NCBI GenBank assembly: GCA_944325785.1
Contig: CALVBN010000002.1
Span: 155,026 to 219,025, forward strand
Source: Candidatus Gastranaerophilales bacterium
Lineage (GTDB): Bacteria > Cyanobacteriota > Vampirovibrionia > Gastranaerophilales > Gastranaerophilaceae
Reading direction: 5' to 3'
Length of the DNA: 64,000 nucleotides
Shown here in pieces: positions 8,204 through 16,619 of the stretch. Under the pieces are notes generated by a model. That model did not search any database. It saw only the letters and a program-made list of their open reading frames with translations, and was not told where the DNA came from. The first letter of the stretch is position 1. Each line of letters starts with the position of its first letter. A program made the position numbers and the translations under genes.

Positions 8204-9385
8204 ATGAAAAAAAGGGCAGTAATTATTGTAATAGATTCAATGGGTATAGGCGCGATGCCGGATTGTGAAGATTTCGGCGATATTAAAGAATGCAATACTC
8301 TTAAAAATGTTTGTGAATATAATAACGGGCTGGATGTTCCGGTAATGGAAGCAATGGGGCTTGGAAACATTCAAGATTTTAAAGGTATAAAAAAGACTGC
8401 AACGCCTATTGCACAATACGGCACTTTGCAGGAAAAATCTAAAGGAAAAGATACAACAACCGGACACTGGGAGATTGCAGGCCTTGTTTCGGAAAGACCT
8501 TTTGCAACATTTCCAAACGGTTTTCCTAAAGAACTTATTGATAAATTCATAGAAGAAACGGGATGCGGAGGTGTTCTTGCAAATATTCCCGCAAGCGGAA
8601 CCGCTATAATCGAACAGCTTAATGACGAGCATCACAAAACAAAATATCCGATAGTTTATACTTCCGCGGACAGTGTATTCCAGATTGCGCTTGATACGGA
8701 TATGATACCGCTGGAGACTCTTTATAAATGGTGCGAAATTGCACGGCGTCTGCTTGATGAAGGAAACTATAACGTTGCAAGGGTTATTGCGCGTCCTTAT
8801 AAAATTATTGACGGTAAGCCTACCAGAATTTCTAAGGATAGAAGAGATTATTCCATGAAACCGCCGAAAGATACGGTTTTGGATAAAGTTAAAAACGCCG
8901 GCGCCAAGGTTATAGGAATCGGCAAGATTGAAGATATTTTTTCAAAAGCAGGAATTACTCATGCTATCCATACAGGCTCTAACAAGGAAGGGCTTGAGCT
9001 TACTATAAAGGCGCTGGACGGTACTCTTGAACTGGATAAGATTAAATATGAAGGCGTAAATATAACAGATGATTCAAGAGAGATAATTTTTACCAACCTT
9101 GTTGATACGGATATGCTTTACGGCCACAGAAACAACGCTGAAGGCTACGGCAAAGCAATAGAAGAGGTCGATGAGTATTTGGATAAAATTCTCCCGCTAA
9201 TCGGAGAAGATGACCTTCTTATAGTAACAGCCGACCACGGATGTGATCCTACTGTACCCGGTACAGACCATACAAGGGAACAGGTTCCTGTTCTTTATTA
9301 TTCTAAAAATATTGAACCTAAAGATTTAGGCATAACAAAAGGATTTGACTCTATTGCAGAGAGAATATCCGATTGGTTATTTTAA
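8204..9385 (+). CDS. deoB: Phosphopentomutase DeoB
   Basis: Interconverts (deoxy)ribose 1- and 5-phosphate in nucleoside salvage. It belongs to the alkaline phosphatase superfamily: the N-terminal metal motif IVIDSMGIGAMPDCEDFGD, the catalytic Thr in KGKDTTTGHWEIAG, and the metal ligands in DTDMLYGHRN and VTADHGCDPTVPGTDHTREQVP are all present. 393 residues is full length. The gene stands alone between nusB (divergent) and the ferredoxin gene; GGAGG precedes the ATG at good distance. Confidence 0.96.
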   Translation: MKKRAVIIVIDSMGIGAMPDCEDFGDIKECNTLKNVCEYNNGLDVPVMEAMGLGNIQDFKGIKKTATPIAQYGTLQEKSKGKDTTTGHWEIAGLVSERPFATFPNGFPKELIDKFIEETGCGGVLANIPASGTAIIEQLNDEHHKTKYPIVYTSADSVFQIALDTDMIPLETLYKWCEIARRLLDEGNYNVARVIARPYKIIDGKPTRISKDRRDYSMKPPKDTVLDKVKNAGAKVIGIGKIEDIFSKAGITHAIHTGSNKEGLELTIKALDGTLELDKIKYEGVNITDDSREIIFTNLVDTDMLYGHRNNAEGYGKAIEEVDEYLDKILPLIGEDDLLIVTADHGCDPTVPGTDHTREQVPVLYYSKNIEPKDLGITKGFDSIAERISDWLF

Positions 9386-9402
9386 ATTTTTGGTTTTGTG
9401 TG

Positions 9403-9408
9403 TATAAT
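9403..9408 (+). promoter_or_regulatory. -10 box of the ferredoxin gene
   Basis: A consensus TATAAT follows the deoB stop and would start a short transcript over the ferredoxin gene. A small inverted repeat (TCCGA/TCGGA, 9416-9429) lies in the leader, upstream of the AAAGGAG ribosome site. Confidence 0.5.
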
Positions 9409-9455
9409 AGAAATGTCCGATTCTTTCGGATAAAAAATAAAAAGGAGAAGACAAA

Positions 9456-9632
9456 ATGAACGTAACTATTGAAAATTCTTGTATCGGATGCGGCGCTTGT
9501 GAATCAATCTGCGACGCAGTTTTCCACGTAGAAGCTCAAGCAGAAGTTAATTCTTCAGCTATTGCCGGCAACGAAGATTGTATAAAAGAAGCAGCTGGCG
9601 CTTGCCCTGTTTCAGCAATCATTGTTGAATAA
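9456..9632 (+). CDS. Monocluster [4Fe-4S] ferredoxin
   Basis: A 58-residue protein beginning MNVTIENSCIGCGACESICD. Cys9, Cys12, Cys15 and the distal Cys50 (ACPVSAI) fit the four ligands of a single [4Fe-4S] cluster, as in Thermotoga/Desulfovibrio-type ferredoxins; Cys19 and Cys42 match the pair that forms a disulfide in that family. The usual Pro after the Cys19 position is Asp. A strong AAAGGAG lies ten bases before the ATG, and the gene has its own promoter and terminator, so it is a monocistronic soluble electron carrier. It may serve the radical SAM protein encoded just downstream, but that is only proximity. Confidence 0.9.
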   Translation: MNVTIENSCIGCGACESICDAVFHVEAQAEVNSSAIAGNEDCIKEAAGACPVSAIIVE

Positions 9633-9649
9633 TTTAATAACTATATTTT

Positions 9650-9688
9650 AAGGCACGGCTTAAAAAATTTTTAAGCCGTGCCTTTTTT
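9650..9688 (+). terminator. Rho-independent terminator of the ferredoxin gene
   Basis: AAGGCACGGCTTAAAAA pairs perfectly with TTTTTAAGCCGTGCCTT and is followed by a T run. Confidence 0.9.
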
Positions 9689-9718
9689 GTTATATAATTT
9701 TGAAAAAAGGATGTGGAA

Positions 9719-10348
9719 ATGTATACACTAGTTTATTCAATAGATAATGAACCGTCGCCAAAGACAGTTTATGTTAATTTAACAAATTCCTGCACAAATT
9801 CCTGCATATTTTGTTTAAGAAATCAAAAGGATGATGTGTGCGGTGCAGAGATGTGGCACGATGATAACTATACTCTGGAAGATATTATAAACCAGTTTAA
9901 TAAATATAATCCTGTGCCGTCAGAAGTTGTTTTCTGCGGTTACGGCGAGCCTTTCCTGCGCAGGGAGATGATGAAAGCTTTTTGCAAATATTTGCGTGAA
10001 AACCATCCGGAGATTAAAATAAGGGTGAATACAAACGGGCATGCAAATTATATATTCAAAACAAATGTCCCAAAAGAATTCTCCGGACTTATTGATGCAG
10101 TATCAGTAAGCTTGAATGCATCAAATGAAAAAGATTATGACGAAATATGCAAGCCTAAAATACCAAACGCGTATGAAGAAGTTAAGAAATTTATTAAAGC
10201 GTGTGCGGATGAAGGGATTGATGTAACAGCAAGCGTCGTAACGGGTTTTGACAAAATACATTATGTAGACGCTCAAAAATGTAAAGAAATTGCAGACTCT
10301 CTCGGTGCAAAGTTCCGCAACAGAGAATTTATAGAAAACGGATATTAA
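9719..10348 (+). CDS. TatD family-associated radical SAM protein
   Basis: The cluster motif CTNSCIFC (CxxxCxxC) follows YVNLTN, and the segments VVFCGYGEPFLR, RVNTNGHAN and LIDAVSVSLNA match the radical SAM subgroup annotated as TatD-associated. The reaction of this subgroup is not known to me. About 209 residues, normal for the group. I use the ATG at 9719, which has AAAAGG upstream; an in-frame GTG two codons earlier is less likely. A TATAAT at 9693-9698 gives a very short leader. There is no TatD gene next to it here, although an amidohydrolase-fold protein lies at 19.8-20.9 kb. Confidence 0.83.
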   Translation: MYTLVYSIDNEPSPKTVYVNLTNSCTNSCIFCLRNQKDDVCGAEMWHDDNYTLEDIINQFNKYNPVPSEVVFCGYGEPFLRREMMKAFCKYLRENHPEIKIRVNTNGHANYIFKTNVPKEFSGLIDAVSVSLNASNEKDYDEICKPKIPNAYEEVKKFIKACADEGIDVTASVVTGFDKIHYVDAQKCKEIADSLGAKFRNREFIENGY

Positions 10349-10366
10349 GGGGAGGAATCCGGCGAA

Positions 10367-10900
10367 ATGAGAATACAACAGGCGCAAAATCAAACTTTTC
10401 AAGCAAAACAGCGTTTTTTAAGCAAACCGGCACTTAAAGATATGCATACGCTTTTGGATAAAATGAATTCTGAAACTGTATGCAAGCAGGGTGAAAACAC
10501 CTTTGAATCAAAATTTTTAGGTGCATTAAATATTGATAATGAAGCGTTTTTTACGGATAAAAGATTTTTGCTCGGAAAAAATGAGAAAATTTTTGGAGAA
10601 TCAACTCTTGAATTCGGAAAAACCAAGCTGGTGATTAATAATGCAACCGGCGAAATCGTTAAATCTAAAAAATCTTTGTTTATAAGCTGGAAAAGAGTTT
10701 TAACTCAAGCATCCGGATATCTTGAAACAGCTTGTGATAATTTTAATAACAGTGAGATTATAAAGAAAAAATTCCTTAATGTCGCAGGTTTTACACGCAA
10801 AGGTGCGGATAAAATCCAGCAGGCTGTAAACAAAATATCGCCATCTGCTTCAAAAACGAAAAGTGAAACCTTATTAGAACCGCTTAACGGAGTATATTAA
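10367..10900 (+). CDS. Orphan protein, paralogue of the 22.4-22.9 kb gene
   Basis: 177 residues, unknown function. It shares its plan with the protein at 22421-22912: an N-terminus of type M-[KR]-I-Q...TF...K-x-RF-[IL]-SK, then a helix ending LLDKMN, a central segment with [VI]-x-N-N-x-T-G-E-I, and K-x-x-x-F-x-x-W-K-[KR]. No signal peptide or transmembrane segment is visible. The start has GGGGAGG about a dozen bases upstream. Its stop overlaps the maf start (TAATG), so the two are translationally coupled. Confidence 0.75.
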   Translation: MRIQQAQNQTFQAKQRFLSKPALKDMHTLLDKMNSETVCKQGENTFESKFLGALNIDNEAFFTDKRFLLGKNEKIFGESTLEFGKTKLVINNATGEIVKSKKSLFISWKRVLTQASGYLETACDNFNNSEIIKKKFLNVAGFTRKGADKIQQAVNKISPSASKTKSETLLEPLNGVY

Positions 10901-11478
10901 TGGTAAAACTTATTCTTGCATCAAACTCTCCTCGGAGAAAAAAGATTTTGGCGGATTTAGGCTTAGAATTTGAAGTAATACCTTCAAATTATGACGAAAA
11001 ACTTGCTGACGACATTTTTTCTTACGAAAAAATTGAAGACTTAGCAACGCAAAAATGCCTCGATGTTGTAAGACGCACGGATAAAAATTCTCTGGTTCTG
11101 GCAGCTGATACCGTGGTTGTTCTTCATAATAAAATATTAGGGAAGCCGCATTCAAAAGATGAGGCGTTTAATATGCTGAAATCCTTATCCGGAGCAACAC
11201 ACTCTGTTGTAACTTCGACCTGCGGAATTAATACACAAACAAACAGAGCTGCATTGTTATCAACAACAAGCTATGTTCGTTTTAATCAATTGACTGACGA
11301 GATGATACATTATTATATTGATAATTTTAATCCGCTTGATAAAGCCGGAAGCTACGGCATACAAGAACTTCCTCCGAATTATCTTGATAAATACGAAGGA
11401 AGTTTTGAAAATATAGTCGGTTTATGTCCCGATGCCGTTAAGTCTGTTCTTGAGCAGCTGGAGTACTTTCGTCAGTAG
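10900..11478 (+). CDS. maf: Maf-family nucleotide pyrophosphatase
   Basis: Hydrolyses non-canonical or canonical nucleoside triphosphates to monophosphates and is linked to septum inhibition and house cleaning. Signatures: LASNSPRRKKILADLGLEFEVIPSNYDE at the N-terminus, LAADTVVVLHNKILGKP, and DKAGSYGIQE near the C-terminus. 192 residues is normal. It is coupled to the upstream orphan gene by a TAATG overlap. Its last 41 bases overlap the 3' end of rpsA on the other strand. Confidence 0.94.
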   Translation: MVKLILASNSPRRKKILADLGLEFEVIPSNYDEKLADDIFSYEKIEDLATQKCLDVVRRTDKNSLVLAADTVVVLHNKILGKPHSKDEAFNMLKSLSGATHSVVTSTCGINTQTNRAALLSTTSYVRFNQLTDEMIHYYIDNFNPLDKAGSYGIQELPPNYLDKYEGSFENIVGLCPDAVKSVLEQLEYFRQ

Positions 11479-12520
11479 GAAGACCAAGTGATATACGTTT
11501 ATCTTTAGGATTAAACTTAATAATCTTGGTATTAATCTTATCCCCAGCATTTAGAATAGAATTATTTTGGTTTTGATATTCTGCTAATGCTGATTGCGGA
11601 AGCAATGCTTCAACGCCGGGCATAACTTCTACAAATGCGCCGAAGGGTTTAATTCTCGTAATAATTCCCTCTTTAATATCGCCTTCTTTTAACTCTTCTT
11701 CTGCTTTAATCCACGGATCAGGCTCTGTATTTTTTAAGCTGAGGCTTATTCTCTGCTTGTTATAATCAACATCAATAATTTCGACATTAATTTCCTGTCC
11801 TACTTTCAGCAAGTCTGTAGGATGTTCAACCCATTTCCAGGAAATTTGCGAAAGCGGTAAAAGGCAGTCCACACCGCCTACATTTACGAAAGCTCCGAAA
11901 TCAGTAATTCTTACAACTTCGCCTTTAACAACCTGTCCGACTTCAATTTGTTCAAAAACGCTCTTGCGTGTTTCTGCCATATTTGTTTCAAACACCTTTT
12001 TGTTAGAAAGTATAAGATTGTTCTGCGATTTATCCAGAGTAAGGATTTTTACATCAATTTTATCCCCCGGATTGCATATGGTTTCTCTTGCGCAAAGCTG
12101 CCCCTGCGGAATAAAACCTTGAACGCCGGAGATATCAACTACAATTCCGCCTCTTACTATTTGAGAAACAACAGCTGATATTGTTTCATCAGCTTCTTTA
12201 ATTTTTTCAAGTTCTTCCCATGTATGTGCGAGATGAACTTTTTTGTAAGAAAGCGTAAATTTTCCGTTTTCATCACAGTCTTGAGTAATTAAAAACTCAT
12301 ATTCTGTATTTTTTTCCAAAACATCTTCAACTTTTGCCTTTTTATCTGAAGATACTTCGTAGTTTGGTACAAACGCAGTACTCTTAGAGCCGATGTCTAC
12401 AACAGCTCCGTCGGATTCGTAATCGCATACTACACCTTTTACAATATCACCGCGTTTGAAATTGTAATCGTACTTGTTCAAAAGTGCTTCAAAATCGCAA
12501 TCTGAATACTGTTCCACCAT
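11438..12520 (-). CDS. rpsA: Ribosomal protein S1 homologue with four S1 domains
   Basis: S1 helps recruit mRNA to the 30S subunit. Four S1/OB domains can be placed: about residues 23-90 (RGDIVKGVVCDYESDGAVVDIG), 105-165 (ISAVVSQIVRGGIVVDISGVQGFIPQ), 190-260 (VGQVVKGEVVRITDFGAFVNVGGVDCLLP) and 275-345 (EGDIKEGIITRIKPFGAFVEVMPGVEALLP). The first two are degenerate, as usual. 360 residues and four domains is shorter than the six-domain proteobacterial S1 and nearer the short S1 of Cyanobacteria. The ATG at 12520 is used because AAGGAGA precedes it. A TGA-TATAAT extended -10 lies upstream (plus-strand 12554-12559). Confidence 0.9.
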   Translation of the reverse strand: MVEQYSDCDFEALLNKYDYNFKRGDIVKGVVCDYESDGAVVDIGSKSTAFVPNYEVSSDKKAKVEDVLEKNTEYEFLITQDCDENGKFTLSYKKVHLAHTWEELEKIKEADETISAVVSQIVRGGIVVDISGVQGFIPQGQLCARETICNPGDKIDVKILTLDKSQNNLILSNKKVFETNMAETRKSVFEQIEVGQVVKGEVVRITDFGAFVNVGGVDCLLPLSQISWKWVEHPTDLLKVGQEINVEIIDVDYNKQRISLSLKNTEPDPWIKAEEELKEGDIKEGIITRIKPFGAFVEVMPGVEALLPQSALAEYQNQNNSILNAGDKINTKIIKFNPKDKRISLGLPTDESTPAAQEQT

Positions 12521-12604
12521 GCGTATTCTCCTTTTCCAAATAAACACACGGTGATTATATCATATTTACCGCAAAAGAGCAATAGCCATATGGCTTTTAT
12601 CATG

Positions 12605-13456
12605 TTATACGAAAACTTTAGTGCACTTTAATTGATTTTGCTGGATATTTGCTACTGCTGATACAGTGTTTTTATATGTTAAAATAACAGTTCCGTCCGG
12701 CATGTTTACAAAAAATCCCATGCCGTTTGCAACCTTTTTCTTTTCTGTTTCGTTTAGTTCGTATTCGGGATAATTAAGAACTTTTAGAGGCGGTATTAAC
12801 ACAGCCAAAACTTTTTCTGCCGTGTCAATCTCTTCAAGTTTTACAGAATTATCAATACTGAATGCACCCGCTTTTACCCTTACGAGTTTGATAAGATGCG
12901 CATATGCTCCGAGTCTTTCTCCCAAATCATTTGCGATTGAGCGGATATATGTTCCCTTGGAGCATTCTATATGCACCTCAAGTTTTCTGGAAGCTTTATC
13001 GTAATTTAATATTTTTAGTTCAGAAATGCAGACCTTTCTTGGCTTAACCTCCGCCTGCTCTCCTTTTCTTGCATATTCATATAATTTTTTGCCGTTAACT
13101 TTTACTGCCGAAAACATAGGAGGAATTTGTTCAATTTCTCCGCGGAAAAAATTAAGGGCGGTTTCAATTTCTTCTAAATCCGGTATTTTATCTGATTGTG
13201 CAGTAATCTCTCCCTCTGTATCATATGTTGCAGTCGAAGCACCAAGCTGAATTACTGCCTCATAAGCTTTGTCGTCTTCAAGGTATTCAATTAATCTTGT
13301 TGCTTTGCCTACGGCAGTCGGAAGAACTCCTTCCGCAAAAGGATCGAGAGTTCCGGTATGCCCGATTTGTTTTACTCCGGTAACTTTTCTTAAAATGGCG
13401 ACGATATCGTGTGATGTTTTTCCTGCGGGTTTATAAACATTCAAAAATCCAAACAT
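12605..13456 (-). CDS. truB: tRNA pseudouridine-55 synthase TruB
   Basis: Makes the T-loop pseudouridine of tRNAs. The N-terminal GFLNVYKPAGKTSHDIV and the active-site motif GHTGTLDPFAEGVLP (catalytic Asp38) are intact, as are PPMFSAVKVNGKKLYEYAR and CSKGTYIRSIANDLG. 283 residues, full length. The ATG immediately follows the rbfA stop, so rbfA-truB is an operon, a common arrangement in translation-related clusters. Confidence 0.95.
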   Translation of the reverse strand: MFGFLNVYKPAGKTSHDIVAILRKVTGVKQIGHTGTLDPFAEGVLPTAVGKATRLIEYLEDDKAYEAVIQLGASTATYDTEGEITAQSDKIPDLEEIETALNFFRGEIEQIPPMFSAVKVNGKKLYEYARKGEQAEVKPRKVCISELKILNYDKASRKLEVHIECSKGTYIRSIANDLGERLGAYAHLIKLVRVKAGAFSIDNSVKLEEIDTAEKVLAVLIPPLKVLNYPEYELNETEKKKVANGMGFFVNMPDGTVILTYKNTVSAVANIQQNQLKCTKVFV

Positions 13457-13804
13457 TTATTTGATTTCACCTTTGGAAATTTTTTCAATTAAATCAAGAA
13501 CTTTAGACCCTTTTTCAAGGCCGTCTGAGTATACAAACTTAATTTCCGGAGTAACGCGCAGTCTGATTCTTTTACCTATTTCATAACGGACTTTGCCGGT
13601 ATTTTTTTCTATAATTTCTTTATCTTTTTCAATCTGTTCTGCAGAACCCAGAACGCTGTAAAAAACTTTTGCATAAGAATTGTCATGAGAAACTTCAACA
13701 TCAACAATAGATACAACTCCTTCAAGCCCTCTGACTTCTTTTCTTAAAATATCAGATATATCGCGCATTAATTCTTTTCTAACCCGTTCATTTCTAAGTG
13801 ACAT
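13457..13804 (-). CDS. rbfA: Ribosome-binding factor A
   Basis: Late 30S maturation factor with a KH-like fold. RNERVRKELMRDISDILRKEVRG, the DVEVSHDNSYAKVFYSVLG strand and the C-terminal RYEIGKRIRLRVTPEIKFVYSDGLEKG are characteristic. 115 residues is typical. First gene of the rbfA-truB pair; AAAAGGAG lies just upstream of the ATG. Confidence 0.94.
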   Translation of the reverse strand: MSLRNERVRKELMRDISDILRKEVRGLEGVVSIVDVEVSHDNSYAKVFYSVLGSAEQIEKDKEIIEKNTGKVRYEIGKRIRLRVTPEIKFVYSDGLEKGSKVLDLIEKISKGEIK

Positions 13805-13911
13805 TGTTTTCTCCTTTTAATAATTAAAATTATAACATGAAAACGAAATTGTTTTATAGATAGAGTTTCTGGTATAAAAATGCACCATAAGATATTTAGA
13901 GACTCCGATTT

Positions 13912-14045
13912 CCGGTTATTCTAAGCTCCGTTAGGAGCGAAAGAATCCAGCTTTTTCTTAAATGATTTTCATTTTTATTTCTTGATAAAAATGAAATAGT
14001 TAATAACCGACTGGATTGCTTCGAGCTAATCGCTCTCGCAATGAC
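13912..14045. repeat. MITE-like inverted-repeat element
   Basis: Two arms, each ending in the string AATCCAG or CTGGATT and continuing into a GCTTCG/CGAAAG-like sequence, flank an AT-rich core. The core contains a perfect 12-bp stem (13967-13978 with 13985-13996, TTTCATTTTTAT and complement). The right arm read in reverse starts GTCATTGCGAGAG and ends GCAATCCAG, a pattern seen in dispersed intergenic repeats of many bacteria. A fragment (GAATCCAGTCGG) recurs at about 16450. No coding capacity. Confidence 0.55.
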
Positions 14046-14148
14046 TTGGCGCGGGCTTACTAAGTTTTGCGTCTTTCTGAAAACGGGCGGTCATTGGTGA
14101 AATCCGGATATTACGGGGTGTTTATTATTTTTAGAGCAGGATGGAACC

Positions 14149-14186
14149 GACACCTCACCCTAACCCTCTCCTGTTAGGAGAGGGAA
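14149..14186. repeat. Dispersed 38-bp repeat, copy 1
   Basis: Identical over 38 bp to 18519-18556. The right half is a hairpin, CCCTCTCC/GGAGAGGG with loop TGTTA; the left half is CACCTCACCCTAA. The same type of intergenic sequence is widespread in bacterial genomes. Confidence 0.8.
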
Positions 14187-14190
14187 CGAA

Positions 14191-14235
14191 TCTAAAAAGA
14201 AAAGAAACCGGTTTTAAACTTAAACCGATTTCTTT
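14191..14235 (-). terminator. Terminator of the SLH protein gene
   Basis: On the minus strand AAAGAAATCGGTTT pairs with AAACCGGTTTCTTT with one mismatch, followed by a T-rich tract. It lies 29 bp after the stop codon. Confidence 0.65.
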
Positions 14236-14264
14236 CCAGTTTGAGCGAACGAGTTAATTACTTA

Positions 14265-16211
14265 CTATTCGCCGCTGCATCCGAAAGCTATAGTAACGTG
14301 TTCTTTCGGGTTGATAGCCGAGATTTTGTAACCTTTAGCATCAACAAGGTATCCGACTTCATCGCCGGTTGCTTGAACTAAGCCGACAGTACCGGAAATA
14401 GCAGTTCTTGTTAAATCAATAGGCGCTTTTACTGTGTCTTTAACAACATCTCCTACACTTCTTGCAGAAGCCATAAATTGACCCTGGAATGCTTCACCTA
14501 AAGCAATACCTGTACCGGAAGCCACGTCTTCAAGAGCGTTACCTAAGTTAGATAACATACCGCCTGTAGTTCTGCCGACAATACCGAGCATCTGACCACC
14601 CCAAGTAAATGGTGCAGTAACAATTCTTGATACGATATTAGGAGTATTAGATTTGTTAATTTCAGCGTTAAGTATTTGTCTTGGTAAAGTAGCTCTGCAT
14701 CCGCAGTTTTCAATCTCTGTAAACGCAAGCTTCAAAGCACCCTTCTGACATCCTGAAGGTCTTACGACTTCGACAACCTTACCATAAACATTAGAACCGC
14801 AAGGATATAACTGGCCATTGATAGTTACATCTTCAAGTGTCTTGGCAGCAAACTTCTGGCCTACGTGAGAAGATTTTGCACTGACTTGATCCTTAAATTC
14901 TAACTGTAAAGTCGGAATTTTAACGATTTCTTCGTTTTCAACAAATGCTTTTTTATCAACAGGGCACATCGGGCAGTCGTTGTTAGCAGTTACAGGGTTT
15001 TTGTCTATACCTGCTGAAACTCTGATGTTCTGGAGCATTGCAGCAATATCTGCACGTGATGCATCTTTAAACGGAGCAATTGTATTCGGATTCGGCGAGT
15101 TGTTTAATGCACCTTTATCCAAAGCTTTAGCTACAGGTATTTGTGCCCATTCCGGAATAGTGTTTCCGTCACAGTATTTAGACAATATTTCCTGAGCCTT
15201 GCACTTATCCATATCGGCGCATTGGATGCCCTTAGATAATGCACATAATGCTTCAACTCTTGTTACGTTATGGTCAGGCATAAATTTACCGTTAGGATAA
15301 CCTTTTAACAAGTCTTGGTGAACTGCGACAGTAATAGCTGAGTTAGCCCAGTGGTTTGTCGGAACATCTGAGAATAATTTTTCCGGAGCGCATGAATACA
15401 TATCTTTATCGAATCCTTTCACTAACATAGTTGCGAATTCGGCACGCGAAATGTTACGTGAAGGCTTGAACAGTCTGTCCGGATAACCTACAACTACGTC
15501 ATTAGTTGCTAATTTGTCTATTTCGCAGGAAGCCCAGTAACCTTCCGGAACGTCCGGAAACATTTGAAGTCCTGCTGCTGCACCGGTCATATTGCTGAAC
15601 GGGGACAGGTCAAACGGTACTAATGTCTTTTTGATTGCTTGAATAGAATTAGCGGTTCCCATTTGGATAGGGCATCCGTTGCCGTCGATTTTAGATTCAT
15701 CTCTGATAATCGGCGACCCTGTATGGCGCGGCATATCATTCAAGCACGGTATGTCTGTTGCAGCACCGGTAATTGAACCGTCGCTTGCAACAGTTGTACC
15801 CATTGTACCGGCAGTAAGCTGGTTGATTTCTCTATTTACAGAGAAGCCTTCTGCTGTGTAAATAGAGTCTTTTTCAGTACCTACAAAATTGTTGTACCCG
15901 TAAACAGCATTAGGATATGAATAAACTTGTTTCATATCAGCTCTTGACAGGTCTTTTGTTCCCGGGCATAAAGCACAGGAAGGTACAGGATCCTGTTCAC
16001 ATTTCGGCACAGTGTCGCAGCCGCATTCCGGTTCCGGTTCGCACGGGCAGGCTGCGCCGGTCATTTCCGGCAAGTCCGGTTCACATGGACAAGCACCTTG
16101 AGTAACAATAGGGCGTTGATCACACGGGCAGGCTGCCATTACCGTATTGAACGAACACGTTGCTATACCAACGGCAATTGCAGCTGCCACAGTAAGTTTT
16201 CTAATCGTCAT
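14265..16211 (-). CDS. SLH-domain outer-membrane/cell-wall protein with Cys-rich N-terminus
   Basis: 648 residues from the ATG at 16211, which has a perfect AAGGAGG site; the upstream in-frame ATG lacks one. A signal peptide (MTIRKLTVAAAIAVGIATCSFNTVMA) is followed by a ~70-residue Cys/Pro-rich leader with repeated ACPCEP-like units. Three SLH domains follow at about residues 225-400: FPDVPEGYWASCEIDKLATNDVVVGYPD, FSDVPTNHWANSAITVAVHQDLLKGYPN, and a weaker third around WAQIPVAKALDKGAL. SLH domains bind pyruvylated wall polymers. The C-terminal ~200 residues are a beta-rich part followed by a long segment with little charge; the protein may be anchored to or inserted in the outer membrane, but I see no classic porin signature. 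Probably abundant, given the strong translation signal and own terminator. Confidence 0.82.
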   Translation of the reverse strand: MTIRKLTVAAAIAVGIATCSFNTVMAACPCDQRPIVTQGACPCEPDLPEMTGAACPCEPEPECGCDTVPKCEQDPVPSCALCPGTKDLSRADMKQVYSYPNAVYGYNNFVGTEKDSIYTAEGFSVNREINQLTAGTMGTTVASDGSITGAATDIPCLNDMPRHTGSPIIRDESKIDGNGCPIQMGTANSIQAIKKTLVPFDLSPFSNMTGAAAGLQMFPDVPEGYWASCEIDKLATNDVVVGYPDRLFKPSRNISRAEFATMLVKGFDKDMYSCAPEKLFSDVPTNHWANSAITVAVHQDLLKGYPNGKFMPDHNVTRVEALCALSKGIQCADMDKCKAQEILSKYCDGNTIPEWAQIPVAKALDKGALNNSPNPNTIAPFKDASRADIAAMLQNIRVSAGIDKNPVTANNDCPMCPVDKKAFVENEEIVKIPTLQLEFKDQVSAKSSHVGQKFAAKTLEDVTINGQLYPCGSNVYGKVVEVVRPSGCQKGALKLAFTEIENCGCRATLPRQILNAEINKSNTPNIVSRIVTAPFTWGGQMLGIVGRTTGGMLSNLGNALEDVASGTGIALGEAFQGQFMASARSVGDVVKDTVKAPIDLTRTAISGTVGLVQATGDEVGYLVDAKGYKISAINPKEHVTIAFGCSGE

Positions 16212-16619
16212 TTTAACCTCCTTTTTAATTGGCTGGAGTAGATTTACGTTCATTCTCTAAACTTCATTTACCCCTTATTAGGCGGGCCAGCTGTCTGGTA
16301 AGAACTACTAGCCTTATTTACCCTTTATGCGGACTAGCTGCTTTGTGAAATCACTAGTCTTATTTATGTTTTGTGTAAAGCGGGGAAACTTACCCCGCTA
16401 ACTCCTAAATTATGGAATTTTTTGTAAATTAAAACATTGCCTTAAAAGAGAATCCAGTCGGGGGATTAACTGCTTATTATCAGTATGTGGTCGGGTTAAA
16501 TAAGAAGGTTTACTTTTATGACTCTTCTGTACGGCTAAAAATGTTAATTTTTATTTACATAATATCAATTTTTTATAATTTTTATACTTTATATTAATAG
16601 TAAAGATATTGGGGAATAG
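16212..16619. other. Intergenic region between the SLH gene and the transglutaminase-like gene
   Basis: Divergent promoter region of about 400 bp. It contains the structured leader of the SLH gene (16262-16400), a fragment of the 13.9-kb dispersed repeat near 16450, and an AT-rich stretch (16540-16610) that must hold the promoter of the gene at 16620. No further gene is seen. Confidence 0.5.
16262..16400 (-). promoter_or_regulatory. Structured leader of the SLH gene: two tandem covarying hairpins plus a GC hairpin
   Basis: On the minus strand, upstream of the SLH gene, a ~50-nt unit occurs twice (plus-strand 16316-16361 and 16266-16315). Each unit can fold: GACTAG with CTAGTC in the first, GGCTAG with CTGGCC in the second. 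The stem bases differ but pairing is kept, which is covariation within one molecule. Each stem is followed by CCGC..TAA..AGGG. Further upstream AGCGGGG (16393-16399 complement) pairs with CCCCGCT. This could be a tandem riboswitch-like or protein-binding leader. It does not match any riboswitch consensus I know. Confidence 0.4.

Larger units (their letters stand above)
13805..14190. other. Intergenic region rbfA to the SLH gene: dispersed repeats only
   Basis: No gene is seen between rbfA (start 13804) and the 3' end of the SLH gene. The stretch holds the rbfA promoter region on the left, the inverted-repeat element at 13912-14045, the short repeat at 14149-14186, and then the terminator of the SLH gene. 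Confidence 0.6.

Noticed and set aside
16262..16400. Known riboswitch (c-di-GMP, glycine, guanidine-II) in the SLH leader
   Set aside because: The tandem layout invites it, but the conserved bases of those classes are missing.
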